A DNA stretch of 64,000 bases from Bartonella koehlerae C-29. GTDB lineage: Bacteria; Pseudomonadota; Alphaproteobacteria; Rhizobiales; Rhizobiaceae. The DNA is taken from positions 515,907-579,906 of the forward strand of contig NZ_KL407334.1 in the NCBI RefSeq assembly GCF_000706625.1, written 5' to 3'. Below, piece by piece: positions 1 through 11,343 of this stretch. The stretch's first letter is position 1. Each line of letters begins with the position of its first letter. Made by a program: the position numbers and the translations under genes. The notes under the pieces were generated by a model. That model made no database searches and was not told the DNA's origin. It saw nothing but the letters and a program-made list of their open reading frames with translations.

Positions 1-2
1 CA

Positions 3-281
3 GATATGAAGTTTGAGACTTTAAGTTATGCTGTTGAGGATGTTCGGAAAGAGGCAAGACAGGCTGCAGCTATTGGTTTAGCAGTTTCTAACTTACGTTA
101 CTATGATATACCGGGATCTTTAAGTCTTTCATTTGGTACGGGTATATGGCGTAGTCAGTCTGCCTTTGCTGTTGGAGCTGGTTATACATCTGAAGATGGG
201 AAGATTCGTTCTAATATATCTATCACGAGTGCTGGTGGTCACTGGGGAGTTGGTGCGGGGATTACTTTGAGGCTGAAATGA
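3..281 (+). CDS. C-terminal membrane anchor of a YadA-type trimeric autotransporter adhesin (BadA/Vomp-like), 5' end outside window
   Basis: The reading frame is open to the left edge, so this is the tail of a longer gene; the first ATG (base 6) is probably internal. The 91 visible residues fit the YadA anchor family: a short amphipathic helix (AVEDVRKEARQAAAIGLAVS), then four predicted beta strands of alternating glycine and aromatic residues, ending in GVGAGITLRLK. Three such tails form a 12-strand outer-membrane barrel that exports and anchors a long adhesin. In Bartonella these are the BadA/Vomp proteins used for host-cell and matrix binding; that identity is inferred from the genus and the anchor sequence. 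The passenger (head and stalk) is not visible. An IalB-like gene follows 16 bases later. Confidence 0.85.
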   Translation, partial: DMKFETLSYAVEDVRKEARQAAAIGLAVSNLRYYDIPGSLSLSFGTGIWRSQSAFAVGAGYTSEDGKIRSNISITSAGGHWGVGAGITLRLK

Positions 282-297
282 TAAAAAAACTGATGCT

Positions 298-873
298 ATG
301 ATAGAAAAACGAAATATTTTGATAAATGTTCTGTTCTTCCTTACCTTATTAGGAAAGGGAGAAAGCTTTGCTGAAGAAAACAATAGTATTTATTATACGG
401 TGCATCCACCACACTTATCTATTCCTAATGGAGCACCAGGTGAAACACGCCGAATTATTATGCAGTTTTATTATTGGACTTTAATTTGTGATGAAAAACA
501 AAAGCTTAAGCAAGGCGTATGTAATGTGACGCAAACTGTCCATGATAAGGAAGGGAATACTATTTTCAGTTGGTCTCTTGTTTCTACGAAAAATGGTCAA
601 GCAGTAATGCTGTTTCGAACATTGCCAAATGCTGACACAAATGTTCCTATTCGCGTGTTTTTGGAGAGCGTAAAAAAGCCTGTTCTCATTCGTTATACGC
701 AATGTAATGAAAAAATCTGTTTGGCGCAGTCGCCTGTAGGACCAGTTTTGAGTAAACAAATAGAGCAGAACAAAGAAGTACGTATTTCCTATAAGGTTAA
801 AGAGGGAAATATATTTTCTTTTACTGTGCCATTTAAAGGGTTAAGTGCAGCACTTTATTCTCTACAACGATAG
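298..873 (+). CDS. IalB-family (invasion-associated locus B) secreted protein
   Basis: A 191-residue protein with an N-terminal hydrophobic segment (residues about 8-24, ending near SFAEE) that looks like a Sec signal peptide. The body has the IalB-family pattern: a YWTLICDE segment near the start, a second cysteine shortly after (GVCNV), a central VPIRVFLES beta segment, a CNEKICLAQ cysteine pair, and a SFTVPFKGLSAAL end, close to the final segment of the IalB family. The four cysteines probably form two disulphides in the periplasm or outer membrane. It is a divergent paralogue of ialB at 13.3 kb. The gene follows the autotransporter tail closely and may share its transcript. The function of such paralogues is unknown. 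Confidence 0.75.
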   Translation: MIEKRNILINVLFFLTLLGKGESFAEENNSIYYTVHPPHLSIPNGAPGETRRIIMQFYYWTLICDEKQKLKQGVCNVTQTVHDKEGNTIFSWSLVSTKNGQAVMLFRTLPNADTNVPIRVFLESVKKPVLIRYTQCNEKICLAQSPVGPVLSKQIEQNKEVRISYKVKEGNIFSFTVPFKGLSAALYSLQR

Positions 874-1520
874 ACTGCTTAGACAGCTTTTAGCAGGATT
901 ATTTTGTCATAATTGTTGCATTGTATTTTCAGATCTAAATGAAAAATGCCATAAATAAGTAAATCAATGCGGTAGAGAGATAAGTGATTCAAACGAGAGC
1001 ATATTTTACAAATGTAGAGTTAAGCATAAGCTGTTTTTCTGCAATAAAAAATCCCTTAGAGTTTTTTCACAGAGCTTATAGAGTGAATGACATTAGTCAT
1101 TACAAGTAAAATCGTACTGAGAATGATTAATTTAAAACTAAGCACAATAAGAATAATATTGGATTTTTTGAATAAGAAAGAGTTTAACTTTTTGTAAAAT
1201 CTCGTATGTATTTTTGATGATGATATCATAATTCATAGCAATACTCTTATAATGCTTTTGTGATACTAATATAAAAGATAATAATGGTTCAAAAAATCCT
1301 TAGAGTATAAATTCGTTTTTTTTTAAATGAGAGCGATTTCAAAGAAAATACTCTAAAATCTTTTTTCTTATTACCTCATTTGAATATATTCTCAATCCTT
1401 TTTTACACGAGAGTTTCTTAGAAACACACTTAATACGAATTATACAAAGGGAGATGGCAGACTACAAAATCGATATCAGCATAAACAATTAATTGAGAAT
1501 TCCAAATTTATAAAAAAAAT
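874..1520. other. Gene-free AT-rich stretch
   Basis: No open frame with a plausible start, no tRNA-like fold and no clear terminator was seen in this 650-base stretch. It is rich in A and T runs and looks like decayed or untranslated sequence. The promoter of the following small ORF and Ppx gene should lie near its right end. Confidence 0.5.
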
Positions 1521-1739
1521 ATGCTGTTGTGGAAATTTTTTATTTTTTCAATAATCAATGTGTTTTTTAGAAGTCTAAGTGATGCTACCATAGAAAATCT
1601 TGATGATAGAAATAATAATATTTTCTTAGAGAGTGGTAATTTGATGCCGCATTGTTACTTTAACTCTAGTAATGAGCAACGGGAGAGTTTTCGCGTTTGT
1701 TTAGTTGGAGGAACGCGCTTAAAGGATAAGAAAAAATGA
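1521..1739 (+). CDS. Small hypothetical protein overlapping the Ppx/GppA start
   Basis: A 72-residue frame with a hydrophobic N-terminus (LLWKFFIFSIINVFF), then a polar body and a lysine-rich tail (LKDKKK). Its stop overlaps the start of the next gene in an ATGA arrangement, which suggests translational coupling and is the main reason to think it is translated. No ribosome binding site is obvious upstream. The N-terminus could be a signal peptide or membrane anchor. No family was recognised; it may be a remnant or a leader peptide. Confidence 0.35.
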   Translation: MLLWKFFIFSIINVFFRSLSDATIENLDDRNNNIFLESGNLMPHCYFNSSNEQRESFRVCLVGGTRLKDKKK

Positions 1740-3046
1740 CTTCGTTAGATTATGGTTTAAAAGAGTCAAAGCAAGAAAGAATGTGCGATACCAAAACAGA
1801 GCAATTGTGTGGTCACTATGCTAGCAAGCAAAATAATCGCTCTATATTTTTACAAACAGGGGCACGTCCTATTTCTATTGATATAAAGAGAAAACAGAGG
1901 AAAAGACGTTGGAAACAAAAACAATCACTTATTCGATCAGATACAACTTGTGAATTCTCAGGTCAAGTAATTAGAGGTGTCAAAAAAACAAAAAGTCAAA
2001 AAACCTCTTTTTTTCCATGTTTTTCTCAATCAAAATCCTTACCTCTTTATGCGGCTCTTGATTTGGGAACAAATAATTGTCGTCTTCTTATCGCGTCTCC
2101 TAGTAATCCTGGGTATTTTCGAGTTGTTGATGCTTTTTCACGTATTGTACGATTGGGAGAAGGTTTGGTAAATAATGGCTTTCTTAATACACAAGCTATG
2201 GATCGTGCGATTAAAGCATTAAAAATTTGTCATTTAAAGTTAAAACAAAGGCATATTAAGCGTTATCGATTGGTTGCGACAGAAGCTTGTCGTTCGGCAA
2301 AAAATGGTAAACATTTTATTCAACGCGTTTTGGATGAGACTGGTCTTAAATTGGAAATTGTTGATCGAAAAACAGAAGCACGTTTTGCTGTTTCAGGGTG
2401 TGGTACGCTCATTGAGCCGAATACTGATGCAATTGTACTTTTTGATATTGGAGGAGGATCATCGGAAATTGTGCTCCTTGATATTTCCCAAAAGCGTTCT
2501 TTGCGTTTAGCTGAACAGATTACAGCTTGGACTTCTCTTCCTGTTGGTGTTGTCACACTTTCTGAACGTTTTGGAGGTAATGATATTAGTTTAAATGATT
2601 TTGAAAAGATGAAAAGCTATGTGCGGGGTTTTTTAAATAATTTTTCAGATCGTTATAAATTAGGAACTTTAGCGCAGGGCTCGAAGTTTCATCTTTTAGG
2701 AACTTCAGGAACGATTACGACTTTAGCAGGAATGCACCTTAATTTAGAGCGTTATGATCGGAAGAAAATTGATGGCATTTGGATGAATGATGCTGACATT
2801 ACTATTATGATGCAGCGCTTATTGTCATGGGACATAAAAAAACGCGGAACCAATCCTTGCATTGGGCGAGAGAGAGCAGATTTAATTTTAGCTGGTTGTG
2901 CAATTTTAGACGTTATTCGAGAAGTTTGGCCCAGTCAACGTTTAAGAGTTGCAGATCGTGGGTTGAGAGAAGGGATTTTGATAGAGCTTATGTTAAGCGA
3001 TGGTGTATGGTGTCGTCATAAGAAGAGGAGAAGCTTCAAACGTTAG
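1736..3046 (+). CDS. Ppx/GppA family exopolyphosphatase / pppGpp phosphohydrolase with basic N-terminal extension
   Basis: A 436-residue member of the Ppx/GppA branch of the ASKHA superfamily, which releases phosphate from polyphosphate or converts pppGpp to ppGpp. The catalytic domain starts near residue 102 with phosphate-1 motif ALDLGTNNCRLLIA. The phosphate-2 motif LFDIGGGSSEIVL lies near residue 235 and HLLGTSGTITTLAG near residue 320. The family end, ADRGLREGIL, is present. The first 100 residues are not part of the family fold: they are rich in Lys, Arg, Gln and Ser (IKRKQRKRRWKQKQSL) and predicted disordered. A shorter protein starting nearer the core is possible, but no better ATG was seen. 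rlmE lies 33 bases downstream, probably in the same operon, as in many Rhizobiales. Confidence 0.88.
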   Translation: MTSLDYGLKESKQERMCDTKTEQLCGHYASKQNNRSIFLQTGARPISIDIKRKQRKRRWKQKQSLIRSDTTCEFSGQVIRGVKKTKSQKTSFFPCFSQSKSLPLYAALDLGTNNCRLLIASPSNPGYFRVVDAFSRIVRLGEGLVNNGFLNTQAMDRAIKALKICHLKLKQRHIKRYRLVATEACRSAKNGKHFIQRVLDETGLKLEIVDRKTEARFAVSGCGTLIEPNTDAIVLFDIGGGSSEIVLLDISQKRSLRLAEQITAWTSLPVGVVTLSERFGGNDISLNDFEKMKSYVRGFLNNFSDRYKLGTLAQGSKFHLLGTSGTITTLAGMHLNLERYDRKKIDGIWMNDADITIMMQRLLSWDIKKRGTNPCIGRERADLILAGCAILDVIREVWPSQRLRVADRGLREGILIELMLSDGVWCRHKKRRSFKR

Positions 3047-3079
3047 CAAGTTATCAGAATATAGAGACAAAGAAAAGTT

Positions 3080-3805
3080 ATGAAAAAAACGACCAAAACA
3101 CCAACCGGCGGATATGGCGGCTCAGGGTCGCATGAATTATATCAACGTGTCAAGAAGAAAGCAGGGACCATTAAAGCTTCGTCGCGGCGCTGGTTAGAGA
3201 GGCACCTGAATGATCCTTATGTTCATCAATCAAAAGTGGATGGTTATCGTTCACGTGCGGCTTATAAACTAATCGAAATTAATGAACGCTATAAGTTTCT
3301 CAAAAAAGGTCAAAAGATTATTGATCTGGGAGCGGCGCCGGGGGGGTGGTGTCAGGTGTCTGGGCGTATTGTAGAGACGAGTGAGGAAAAGCCCAGTGTG
3401 GTTGGTATTGATTATTTGCATGTTGATCCATTGCCCGGGGTTGTTATGCTGGAAATGGATTTTGTGCATTCAGATGCACCGCAGAAATTAATTGATGCTT
3501 TAGGGACAAAGCCGGATGTAGTGCTTTCTGATATGGCCGCACCAACAACAGGCCATCGTAAGACGGATCATTTAAGGACGGTTTATTTATGTGAAGTTGC
3601 TGCTGATTTTGCTCTTTCAGTTCTAAAGCCTGGTGGACATTTTTTAGTAAAGGCCTTTCAAGGAGGGACAGAAAATTCCCTTCTCATGACATTAAAACAG
3701 AACTTTAAGACAGTCCATCATGTTAAACCACCTGCGAGCCGGTCAGAATCAGTGGAGCTTTATCTTCTAGCACTGGAATTTAAAGCAAAAACAGAAAGAA
3801 AATAA
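3080..3805 (+). CDS. rlmE: 23S rRNA (uridine-2'-O-)-methyltransferase RlmE (FtsJ/RrmJ)
   Basis: A 241-residue SAM-dependent methyltransferase that in this family 2'-O-methylates U2552 in the A loop of 23S rRNA late in 50S assembly. The SAM-binding loop [15 protein letters not shown] is near residue 80. The catalytic K-D-K-E set is visible: Lys of YKLIEI, Asp of [12 protein letters not shown], Lys of [10 protein letters not shown], and Glu of [12 protein letters not shown]. The N-terminus ([11 protein letters not shown], then basic residues) is typical of alphaproteobacterial RlmE. It follows the Ppx gene by 33 bases. An imperfect hairpin (AACTTC...GAAGTT) lies just after the stop, near 3808-3835, but it lacks a convincing U run. 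Confidence 0.95.
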   Translation: MKKTTKTPTGGYGGSGSHELYQRVKKKAGTIKASSRRWLERHLNDPYVHQSKVDGYRSRAAYKLIEINERYKFLKKGQKIIDLGAAPGGWCQVSGRIVETSEEKPSVVGIDYLHVDPLPGVVMLEMDFVHSDAPQKLIDALGTKPDVVLSDMAAPTTGHRKTDHLRTVYLCEVAADFALSVLKPGGHFLVKAFQGGTENSLLMTLKQNFKTVHHVKPPASRSESVELYLLALEFKAKTERK

Positions 3806-5626
<1,821 letters not shown>

Positions 5627-5640
5627 TAGGATTGATTAAG

Positions 5641-6780
5641 ATGGCAATTGGATTGCAAAAGCTTGTACATTATAAACGCATTGTGATCAAAGTTGGATCT
5701 GCGCTTTTGGTTGATCCTCAGACAGGTTTACGCGCTGAATGGCTTAAAAGTTTAATAAGTGATGTTGTCAACTTGCGTCAAAAAGGCGTTGAGATTTTAT
5801 TGGTTTCTTCAGGGGCTATTGCTTTAGGGAGAACATTGCTCCACTTTCCTAAAGGAGCTTTAAAATTGGAAGAGAGTCAGGCTTGTGCTGCGTTGGGGCA
5901 AATTGAGTTGGCTAAAACCTATGGTGATGCGCTTGCGCAATATGGATTAAAAACTGGTCAGATTTTGCTCACTCTATTCGATACTGAAGAACGACGGCGT
6001 TATCTCAATGCACGTGCTACGATTAATGTGCTTTTACGTTTTGGAGCGGTACCCGTTATTAATGAAAATGATACTGTTGCAACAAGTGAAATTCGCTATG
6101 GTGATAATGATCGTTTGGCAGCACGTGTGGCAACGATGATGGGGGCAGATCTTTTGATACTTTTATCAGATATTGATGGTCTTTATACTAAGTCTCCTCA
6201 TCGTGATCCAACGGCCAAATTTATTCCTTTTATTGCATCAATCACGAGTGATATCGAAAAAATGGCAGATGTTGCTACTTCAGAGCTGTCTCGTGGGGGA
6301 ATGAAGACCAAGCTTGATGCTGGAAAAATAGCAAATTCTGCTGGAACGGCTATGATTATTACTTCAGGTAAGCGTATGAATCCTCTTGCAGCGATTGACA
6401 GAGGGGAACGCAGAAGTTTTTTTGCAGCCGGTGAAAAGCCTGTTAATGCTTGGAAAACTTGGATTTCTGGTCATTTAGATCCATCTGGTATTTTAACGAT
6501 TGATCAAGGAGCGGTTAAGGCCCTTGAATCTGGAAAATCCTTATTAGCTGCAGGAGTTGTAGCGATTGAGGGAGGATTCAATCGTGGAGATACGGTTGCG
6601 ATTGTTGATACAAATGGCGTTGAGATTGCTCGTGGACTTGTGAGTTATGGAAAAGATGAAGCTGTACGCATTATGGGGTGTAAAAGCGAAGAAATTGAAT
6701 CTATCCTAGGGTATGAAGCGCGTTCTGCTATGGTACATCGTAATGATATGGTTTTACGTTACTTGGCCGATTCTGCTTAA
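5641..6780 (+). CDS. proB: Glutamate 5-kinase
   Basis: Phosphorylates the gamma-carboxyl of glutamate, the first step of proline synthesis. The amino acid kinase domain covers residues 1 to about 260 ([63 protein letters not shown]). A C-terminal PUA domain follows (about 280-370, [15 protein letters not shown]). The ATG at 5641 is preferred over an in-frame TTG nine bases upstream. It sits 14 bases after obgE and 47 bases before proA, so the two proline genes are probably co-transcribed. Confidence 0.96.
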   Translation: MAIGLQKLVHYKRIVIKVGSALLVDPQTGLRAEWLKSLISDVVNLRQKGVEILLVSSGAIALGRTLLHFPKGALKLEESQACAALGQIELAKTYGDALAQYGLKTGQILLTLFDTEERRRYLNARATINVLLRFGAVPVINENDTVATSEIRYGDNDRLAARVATMMGADLLILLSDIDGLYTKSPHRDPTAKFIPFIASITSDIEKMADVATSELSRGGMKTKLDAGKIANSAGTAMIITSGKRMNPLAAIDRGERRSFFAAGEKPVNAWKTWISGHLDPSGILTIDQGAVKALESGKSLLAAGVVAIEGGFNRGDTVAIVDTNGVEIARGLVSYGKDEAVRIMGCKSEEIESILGYEARSAMVHRNDMVLRYLADSA

Positions 6781-6827
6781 AAAAGTTATCTCTTACCTTG
6801 GTTGGTTTTTTCAGAGTGGATAATACT

Positions 6828-8084
6828 ATGACTTTAGAAGAACAGATGAAAGACATGGGGCGAAAAGCGTGCCGTGCTGCTGCAGTGTTGGCAGTTATGT
6901 CTTCTGAACAAAAGAATAAAGCGTTAGAAATGATAGCTTTGAGTATAGAGGCTCATTTAGATGAAATTTTACGAGCTAATCGTCAAGATTTATTGAACGC
7001 TACTCAGAGTAATTTGACGGCAGCGATGGTTGATCGGCTTAAGTTAGATGAAGTGCGTTTGTGTACAATTATAGACAGTGTTCGCCAAGTTGCTTGTTTA
7101 CCTGATCCTGTTGGACAAGTGATCCATGAATGGACGCGTCCAAATGGACTTCATATCAGCCGTATTCGTACGCCCCTTGGTGTGATTGGTATTATTTATG
7201 AGAGTCGGCCAAATGTTACAATCGATGCGAGTACTTTGTGCTTAAAAGCTGGAAATGCTGCAATTTTACGTGGTGGTTCAGATAGTTTTCACTCTGCACA
7301 TGCACTTCATGGTGCGTTGATGAAAGGATTGGAGAAAGCGGGTCTTCCTAAAGATGCTATTCAAATGGTTTCAACTAAAGATCGTGGTGCTGTTGGAGAA
7401 ATGCTTAAGGGATTAGATGGAGCCATTGATGTAATTGTGCCTCGTGGTGGAAAAAGTCTTATTGCGCGTGTTCAGACTGAAGCCCGTGTTCCGATTTTTG
7501 CGCATTTAGAGGGGCTCTGTCATATTTATATTGATCAGTCGGCAGATTTAAAGATGGCATGTGATATTGTTTTGAATGCAAAGTTGCGGCGCACAGGTAT
7601 ATGTGGTGCTGTTGAGACAGTTCTCATTGATCGCCAGGCATTAGAAAAGTTTCTTCCTGTTTTAACTGCTCTACAGGAGAAAGGGTGTGAAATTCGTGCA
7701 ACAGAAGATATCATTTTTCTTATGCCAGACGCCAAATTGGCCTGCGAAGAAGATTGGTCGCATGAATATCTTGATGCAATTGTGTCTGTTAAAACAGTTG
7801 AAGGTGTTGAGGGAGCTATTGCTCATATCAAACGTTATTCATCAGGACATACTGAATCGATTATTGCTGAGGATATGGAAATGGTAGAGAAATTTTTTAA
7901 TCATTTGGATTCAGCCATTTTATTGCATAATGCATCCACACAATTTGCTGATGGAGGTGAATTTGGTTTTGGGTCAGAAATTGGTATTGCAACAGGAAAA
8001 ATGCATGCACGTGGTCCCATAGGTGTTGAACAGCTGACATCATTTCAGTATCATATTAAAGGAAATGGACAGGTTAGACCTTGA
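6828..8084 (+). CDS. proA: Gamma-glutamyl phosphate reductase
   Basis: A 418-residue NADPH-dependent aldehyde dehydrogenase-fold enzyme that reduces gamma-glutamyl phosphate to glutamate semialdehyde, the second step of proline synthesis. Visible signatures are [32 protein letters not shown], and the catalytic-cysteine region [15 protein letters not shown]. The ProA C-terminal stretch [15 protein letters not shown] is also present. The start is placed at the ATG beginning MTLEEQ; an upstream in-frame TTG would add ten residues unlike the family. The stop overlaps the possible TTG start of nadD. Confidence 0.96.
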   Translation: MTLEEQMKDMGRKACRAAAVLAVMSSEQKNKALEMIALSIEAHLDEILRANRQDLLNATQSNLTAAMVDRLKLDEVRLCTIIDSVRQVACLPDPVGQVIHEWTRPNGLHISRIRTPLGVIGIIYESRPNVTIDASTLCLKAGNAAILRGGSDSFHSAHALHGALMKGLEKAGLPKDAIQMVSTKDRGAVGEMLKGLDGAIDVIVPRGGKSLIARVQTEARVPIFAHLEGLCHIYIDQSADLKMACDIVLNAKLRRTGICGAVETVLIDRQALEKFLPVLTALQEKGCEIRATEDIIFLMPDAKLACEEDWSHEYLDAIVSVKTVEGVEGAIAHIKRYSSGHTESIIAEDMEMVEKFFNHLDSAILLHNASTQFADGGEFGFGSEIGIATGKMHARGPIGVEQLTSFQYHIKGNGQVRP

Positions 8085-8707
8085 AACAACCATTTCTTCT
8101 ATGGAAAAATCGTATGCCATATGTTGAAAGATCCAATGTTGTTGGTCTTTTTGGTGGGTCCTTTAATCCACCGCATGAAGGGCATCTTCTCGTTGCAAAA
8201 ACTGCAATTCGACGTTTGCGTCTTAATCAATTGTGGTGGATGGTAACTCCGGGAAACCCCTTAAAAGATTGTACACATTTACTATCTTTAGAAAAGAGAA
8301 TGCGTTTAAGTCTTGAGTTCATTGACGATCCAAAGATTCGTGTAACAGGTTTTGAACAGGCCATAGGCAGCAAAGTATCAATAGAGACGATTTCTCATAT
8401 TCTTGCGCATTACCGCAGGGTACATTTTGTATGGATTATGGGTGCAGATAGTTTGGCAACGATTCATCATTGGTGTCGGTGGTATGATATCATATCTATG
8501 CTTCCGATTGCGATTATTGATCGTCCTTTGGTACGCATGTCAGCTCTCTCTTCTTCTATGGCGCACATTTATCGTTCTTTTCGTTTAGATGAAAGGGAAA
8601 GTATACGATTACCTTTTATGAAACCACCAGCTTGGACTTATTTGCATGGAGCTTTATCTTTTCAATCTTCAACGAATCTTCGTTTAAAGAGGAATGATTT
8701 TTTTTGA
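8081..8707 (+). CDS. nadD: Nicotinate-nucleotide adenylyltransferase
   Basis: Transfers AMP from ATP to nicotinate mononucleotide to form deamido-NAD. The nucleotidyltransferase signature [19 protein letters not shown] is near the N-terminus, and the second signature (SSTNLR) is at the C-terminus. [18 protein letters not shown] segment lies in the middle. The TTG at 8081 overlaps the proA stop by four bases and has a GGACAGG ribosome binding site. An ATG at 8114 (MPYVERS) would also give a normal NadD; the choice is uncertain. rsfS follows after a 331-base gap; nadD-rsfS-rlmH order is common in Rhizobiales. Confidence 0.93.
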   Translation: MKQPFLLWKNRMPYVERSNVVGLFGGSFNPPHEGHLLVAKTAIRRLRLNQLWWMVTPGNPLKDCTHLLSLEKRMRLSLEFIDDPKIRVTGFEQAIGSKVSIETISHILAHYRRVHFVWIMGADSLATIHHWCRWYDIISMLPIAIIDRPLVRMSALSSSMAHIYRSFRLDERESIRLPFMKPPAWTYLHGALSFQSSTNLRLKRNDFF

Positions 8708-9038
8708 ATACTTTATCTGTATTGCCATAAAATGCTGTTTTTCAAGGCGATAATATAAGGTATATTGACGTATGCAAAAATCCAATGGACTTCATGTCTG
8801 ATTTCAATTTTCTTTTGCATCAATTAAGTGTAGAATAATAAAGTAAAGTATTCAAGGCAGAATTCTTTGGGTAGACCTGTGATCTGAAATATGCAAGAGG
8901 TTAGGTGGTGAAGCAAATCTGAGAGAAACCGATATAATGACAGATTGAGAGGGTAAGAGTGTTATCCCTAAAGAACAAAGAAAAGGTTCAAAAGATTCTG
9001 CTTTTCTTTTGAAAATATTCTCTTTTTTTATACTCTAA
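8708..9038. other. Gap between nadD and rsfS
   Basis: No gene, tRNA or clear terminator was seen here. The gap is unusual because nadD and rsfS are closely packed in relatives; it may hold a separate promoter for rsfS-rlmH, but none could be assigned with confidence. Confidence 0.4.
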
Positions 9039-9482
9039 ATGATAAGAAAGGATATAAGTCTGGGAAATATTTCACAAAAATACTCTTGCAATATTGTTTC
9101 GCTGGTAGAAAAAAAAATCTTTTCTGTCAGTGATGGTCTCAAGGTTATTCTCAAGAGTTTAGAAGATACAAAGGCAGAGGATGTTGTCTCTATTGATATT
9201 CAAGGGAAGTCATTCTTAGCTGATTACATAGTTATAGCTTCAGCACAGTCACAACGTCATGTATCTGCTGTTGCTGACCATTTGTTACGGACTTGGAAGG
9301 ACACTGGCTATGGTCGAATAAGTGTAGAAGGGCTTAGTGAAGGGAGTTGGGTATTGATTGATACAGGTGATATTATCATTCATCTTTTTCGTCCAGAAAT
9401 TCGGCTTTTTTATAATTTAGAAAAGATGTGGCTTACTCCAGATTTAAACAATACAAAGCCGGTTTTCTTCGAAGATTATTGA
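9039..9482 (+). CDS. rsfS: Ribosomal silencing factor RsfS
   Basis: A 147-residue protein with the RsfS/Iojap domain from about residue 37 (LEDTKAEDVVSIDI, DYIVIASAQSQRHV, WVLIDTGDIIIHLF). RsfS binds ribosomal protein L14 and blocks joining of the 30S and 50S subunits during starvation. The ATG at 9039 is the only usable start in frame. It gives about 30 extra N-terminal residues that do not resemble the family, and no good ribosome binding site precedes it. One base separates its stop from the start codon of rlmH. Confidence 0.92.
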   Translation: MIRKDISLGNISQKYSCNIVSLVEKKIFSVSDGLKVILKSLEDTKAEDVVSIDIQGKSFLADYIVIASAQSQRHVSAVADHLLRTWKDTGYGRISVEGLSEGSWVLIDTGDIIIHLFRPEIRLFYNLEKMWLTPDLNNTKPVFFEDY

Positions 9483-9483
9483 T

Positions 9484-9966
9484 ATGCACGTTTCTATTTT
9501 TGCTGTTGGTCGCATGAGAAAGGGGGCGGAACAAGCATTGGTTCACCATTATTTGGATCGTTTTTCTAAGAGTTGTGGCGCTGTGGGATTTCATTTTAAA
9601 ATACTCCAGGAGACATCAGAAAGTCGTGCTCAGACAGCCTTTCAGCGTATGGAAGAAGAGGGGAGAAGACTTATTGAATTTTTACCTGAAAAATGTCGAT
9701 TAATCGTATTAGATGAACGGGGAAAGACAGTTTCATCATTTGCTTTTGCTGAAAAGTTAGGGCTTTATCGTGATGAAGGTGTCCGTGATATCATCATTGC
9801 TTTGGGGGGGCCTGATGGGCATAATGAACAGATAAGGAATCGCGCTGACTTTCTGTTGTCTTTTGGTTCTATGACGTGGCCACATCAAATTGCGCGTATA
9901 CTTCTTACAGAACAGCTTTATCGTGCTGTAACAATTGCAAGCAATCATCCGTATCATCGTTTTTAA
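9484..9966 (+). CDS. rlmH: 23S rRNA (pseudouridine-1915-N3)-methyltransferase RlmH
   Basis: A 160-residue SPOUT-class methyltransferase that modifies pseudouridine 1915 in helix 69 of 23S rRNA. Conserved parts are the start (MHVSIFAVGRMRKGAE), the SAM-binding knot (LDERGKTVSSFAFAE, IIIALGGPDGH), and the C-terminal RILLTEQLYRA...HPYHR segment. The length is normal. It is coupled to rsfS. Confidence 0.96.
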   Translation: MHVSIFAVGRMRKGAEQALVHHYLDRFSKSCGAVGFHFKILQETSESRAQTAFQRMEEEGRRLIEFLPEKCRLIVLDERGKTVSSFAFAEKLGLYRDEGVRDIIIALGGPDGHNEQIRNRADFLLSFGSMTWPHQIARILLTEQLYRAVTIASNHPYHRF

Positions 9967-10062
9967 AATTTTTGTGCAATTTTTAGCACTTTTTACGTAT
10001 TTATTAATATTGTTTTAGCTGACACCATTTAAAGCGTCTCTAATTTATGCTGATGAGGCTGA

Positions 10063-11343
10063 ATGGTTAAGCAAATGAAGAAGCTTCTTCATAGAAAGAT
10101 GCAATGTTTATATAAGGAATGCTCAATATTTGTTGTGCTGTTCTTGAGTATGTTTTTTTTCTTGTCTGTATTGCATGCCGAAGATACAGTGAGAAGTACA
10201 GAAATACATAAAACGCTGGGAGAAATTCGCCGAAGTATTTCCATTTCGCGTGAACGTGTTACTTTTCTTTCTCAGCAAGTTGAGCGTTTGAAAAAAGACC
10301 AGCGTGCTTTGAGCGATGCACTCATAAAGGCCGCTAAAGAAGAACGTTCAATAGCAAATGATATTGCTGAAAGGGAAGAGAAGCTTAAAAAAATGCTAGA
10401 GAAGCGAGCACAAGTTCATCAAAGTTTAAAAAATCGTCGCGCTGAATTTGCAGAAGTTCTTTCCATCCTAGAACGTATGGGGTTGAAGCCACCTCCTGCT
10501 CTTATGGTACGGCCTGAGGATGTATTAGCTTCTGTGCGAAGTTCTGTTTTATTAGGGGCTATTGCACCTCAGATGCAAGAGAAGACACAGGCTTTAACAG
10601 AGAGCCTTAGGGAGTTGACGAATTTGAGCAATACAATTACTATGGGATATGCGGCTCTAAAGACTAAAATGCAAAATCAAGCAGAGCAGCGAAAGCATCT
10701 GGAGTTTTTATTAAACAAAAAAGCCAAATTACAAAAAAGATCGGAAGAAGAACTTACAGAGCAGCAACAAAAAAATAGTGCTCTTGTTAAAAAAGCGCAG
10801 TCTTTGGAAGAATTGATTTTAGAGCTTGACTGTCGCTCAAAACTTAATTCTGATGTATCAGTACAGGTGCAAAATAAATTACAATTGTTAGAGAAATCGA
10901 ATTTTGAAAGCCAAAAAGGCTCTTTACTTTTTCCTGTTTTAGGAAAAAGAATTCAGCAGGTTAAGAATAGTTCGCAGATTATGCGCTTTGGGGAAATGAT
11001 TGAAACAGAAGCAGAAGCTGTTATTGTAGCGCCTGCTGATGCTCTTGTTGCTTTTGCTGGACCATTTCGTTCTTACGGACAGTTAATTATTCTTAATGTT
11101 GGAAACGGTTACCATATCGTTCTTACTGGGATGTCGAAAATTAATGTAACGCAAGGACAATTTGTTCTTTCAGGTGAACCTCTCGGTACTATGGGGATGC
11201 AATTTATTGCAAACAGTGTTGCATTGGATATAGGAAAAACTGCTCCAATGCTTTACATTGAGTTTAGAAAACATGGGAAACCTGTGAATCCAACTCCTTG
11301 GTGGCGGACTGAAAAAACAAAAAGGAACCAAAATGATTCGTAA
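10063..11343 (+). CDS. Murein hydrolase activator EnvC-like protein (coiled coil plus LytM/M23 domain)
   Basis: A 426-residue periplasmic protein with an N-terminal membrane segment or signal (CSIFVVLFLSMFFFLSVLHA, residues about 20-40). Long Lys/Glu-rich coiled coils follow (about 45-130 and 195-275), with a C-terminal LytM-like domain (about 320-420: VVAPADALVAFAGPF, YGQLIILNVGNGYHIVL, LYIEFRKHGKPVNP). The zinc-site histidines of active M23 peptidases are not all present. This matches the EnvC group, which activates amidases rather than cutting peptidoglycan itself. Its end overlaps the ctpA start by 11 bases, a pairing common in alphaproteobacteria. Confidence 0.88.
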   Translation: MVKQMKKLLHRKMQCLYKECSIFVVLFLSMFFFLSVLHAEDTVRSTEIHKTLGEIRRSISISRERVTFLSQQVERLKKDQRALSDALIKAAKEERSIANDIAEREEKLKKMLEKRAQVHQSLKNRRAEFAEVLSILERMGLKPPPALMVRPEDVLASVRSSVLLGAIAPQMQEKTQALTESLRELTNLSNTITMGYAALKTKMQNQAEQRKHLEFLLNKKAKLQKRSEEELTEQQQKNSALVKKAQSLEELILELDCRSKLNSDVSVQVQNKLQLLEKSNFESQKGSLLFPVLGKRIQQVKNSSQIMRFGEMIETEAEAVIVAPADALVAFAGPFRSYGQLIILNVGNGYHIVLTGMSKINVTQGQFVLSGEPLGTMGMQFIANSVALDIGKTAPMLYIEFRKHGKPVNPTPWWRTEKTKRNQNDS

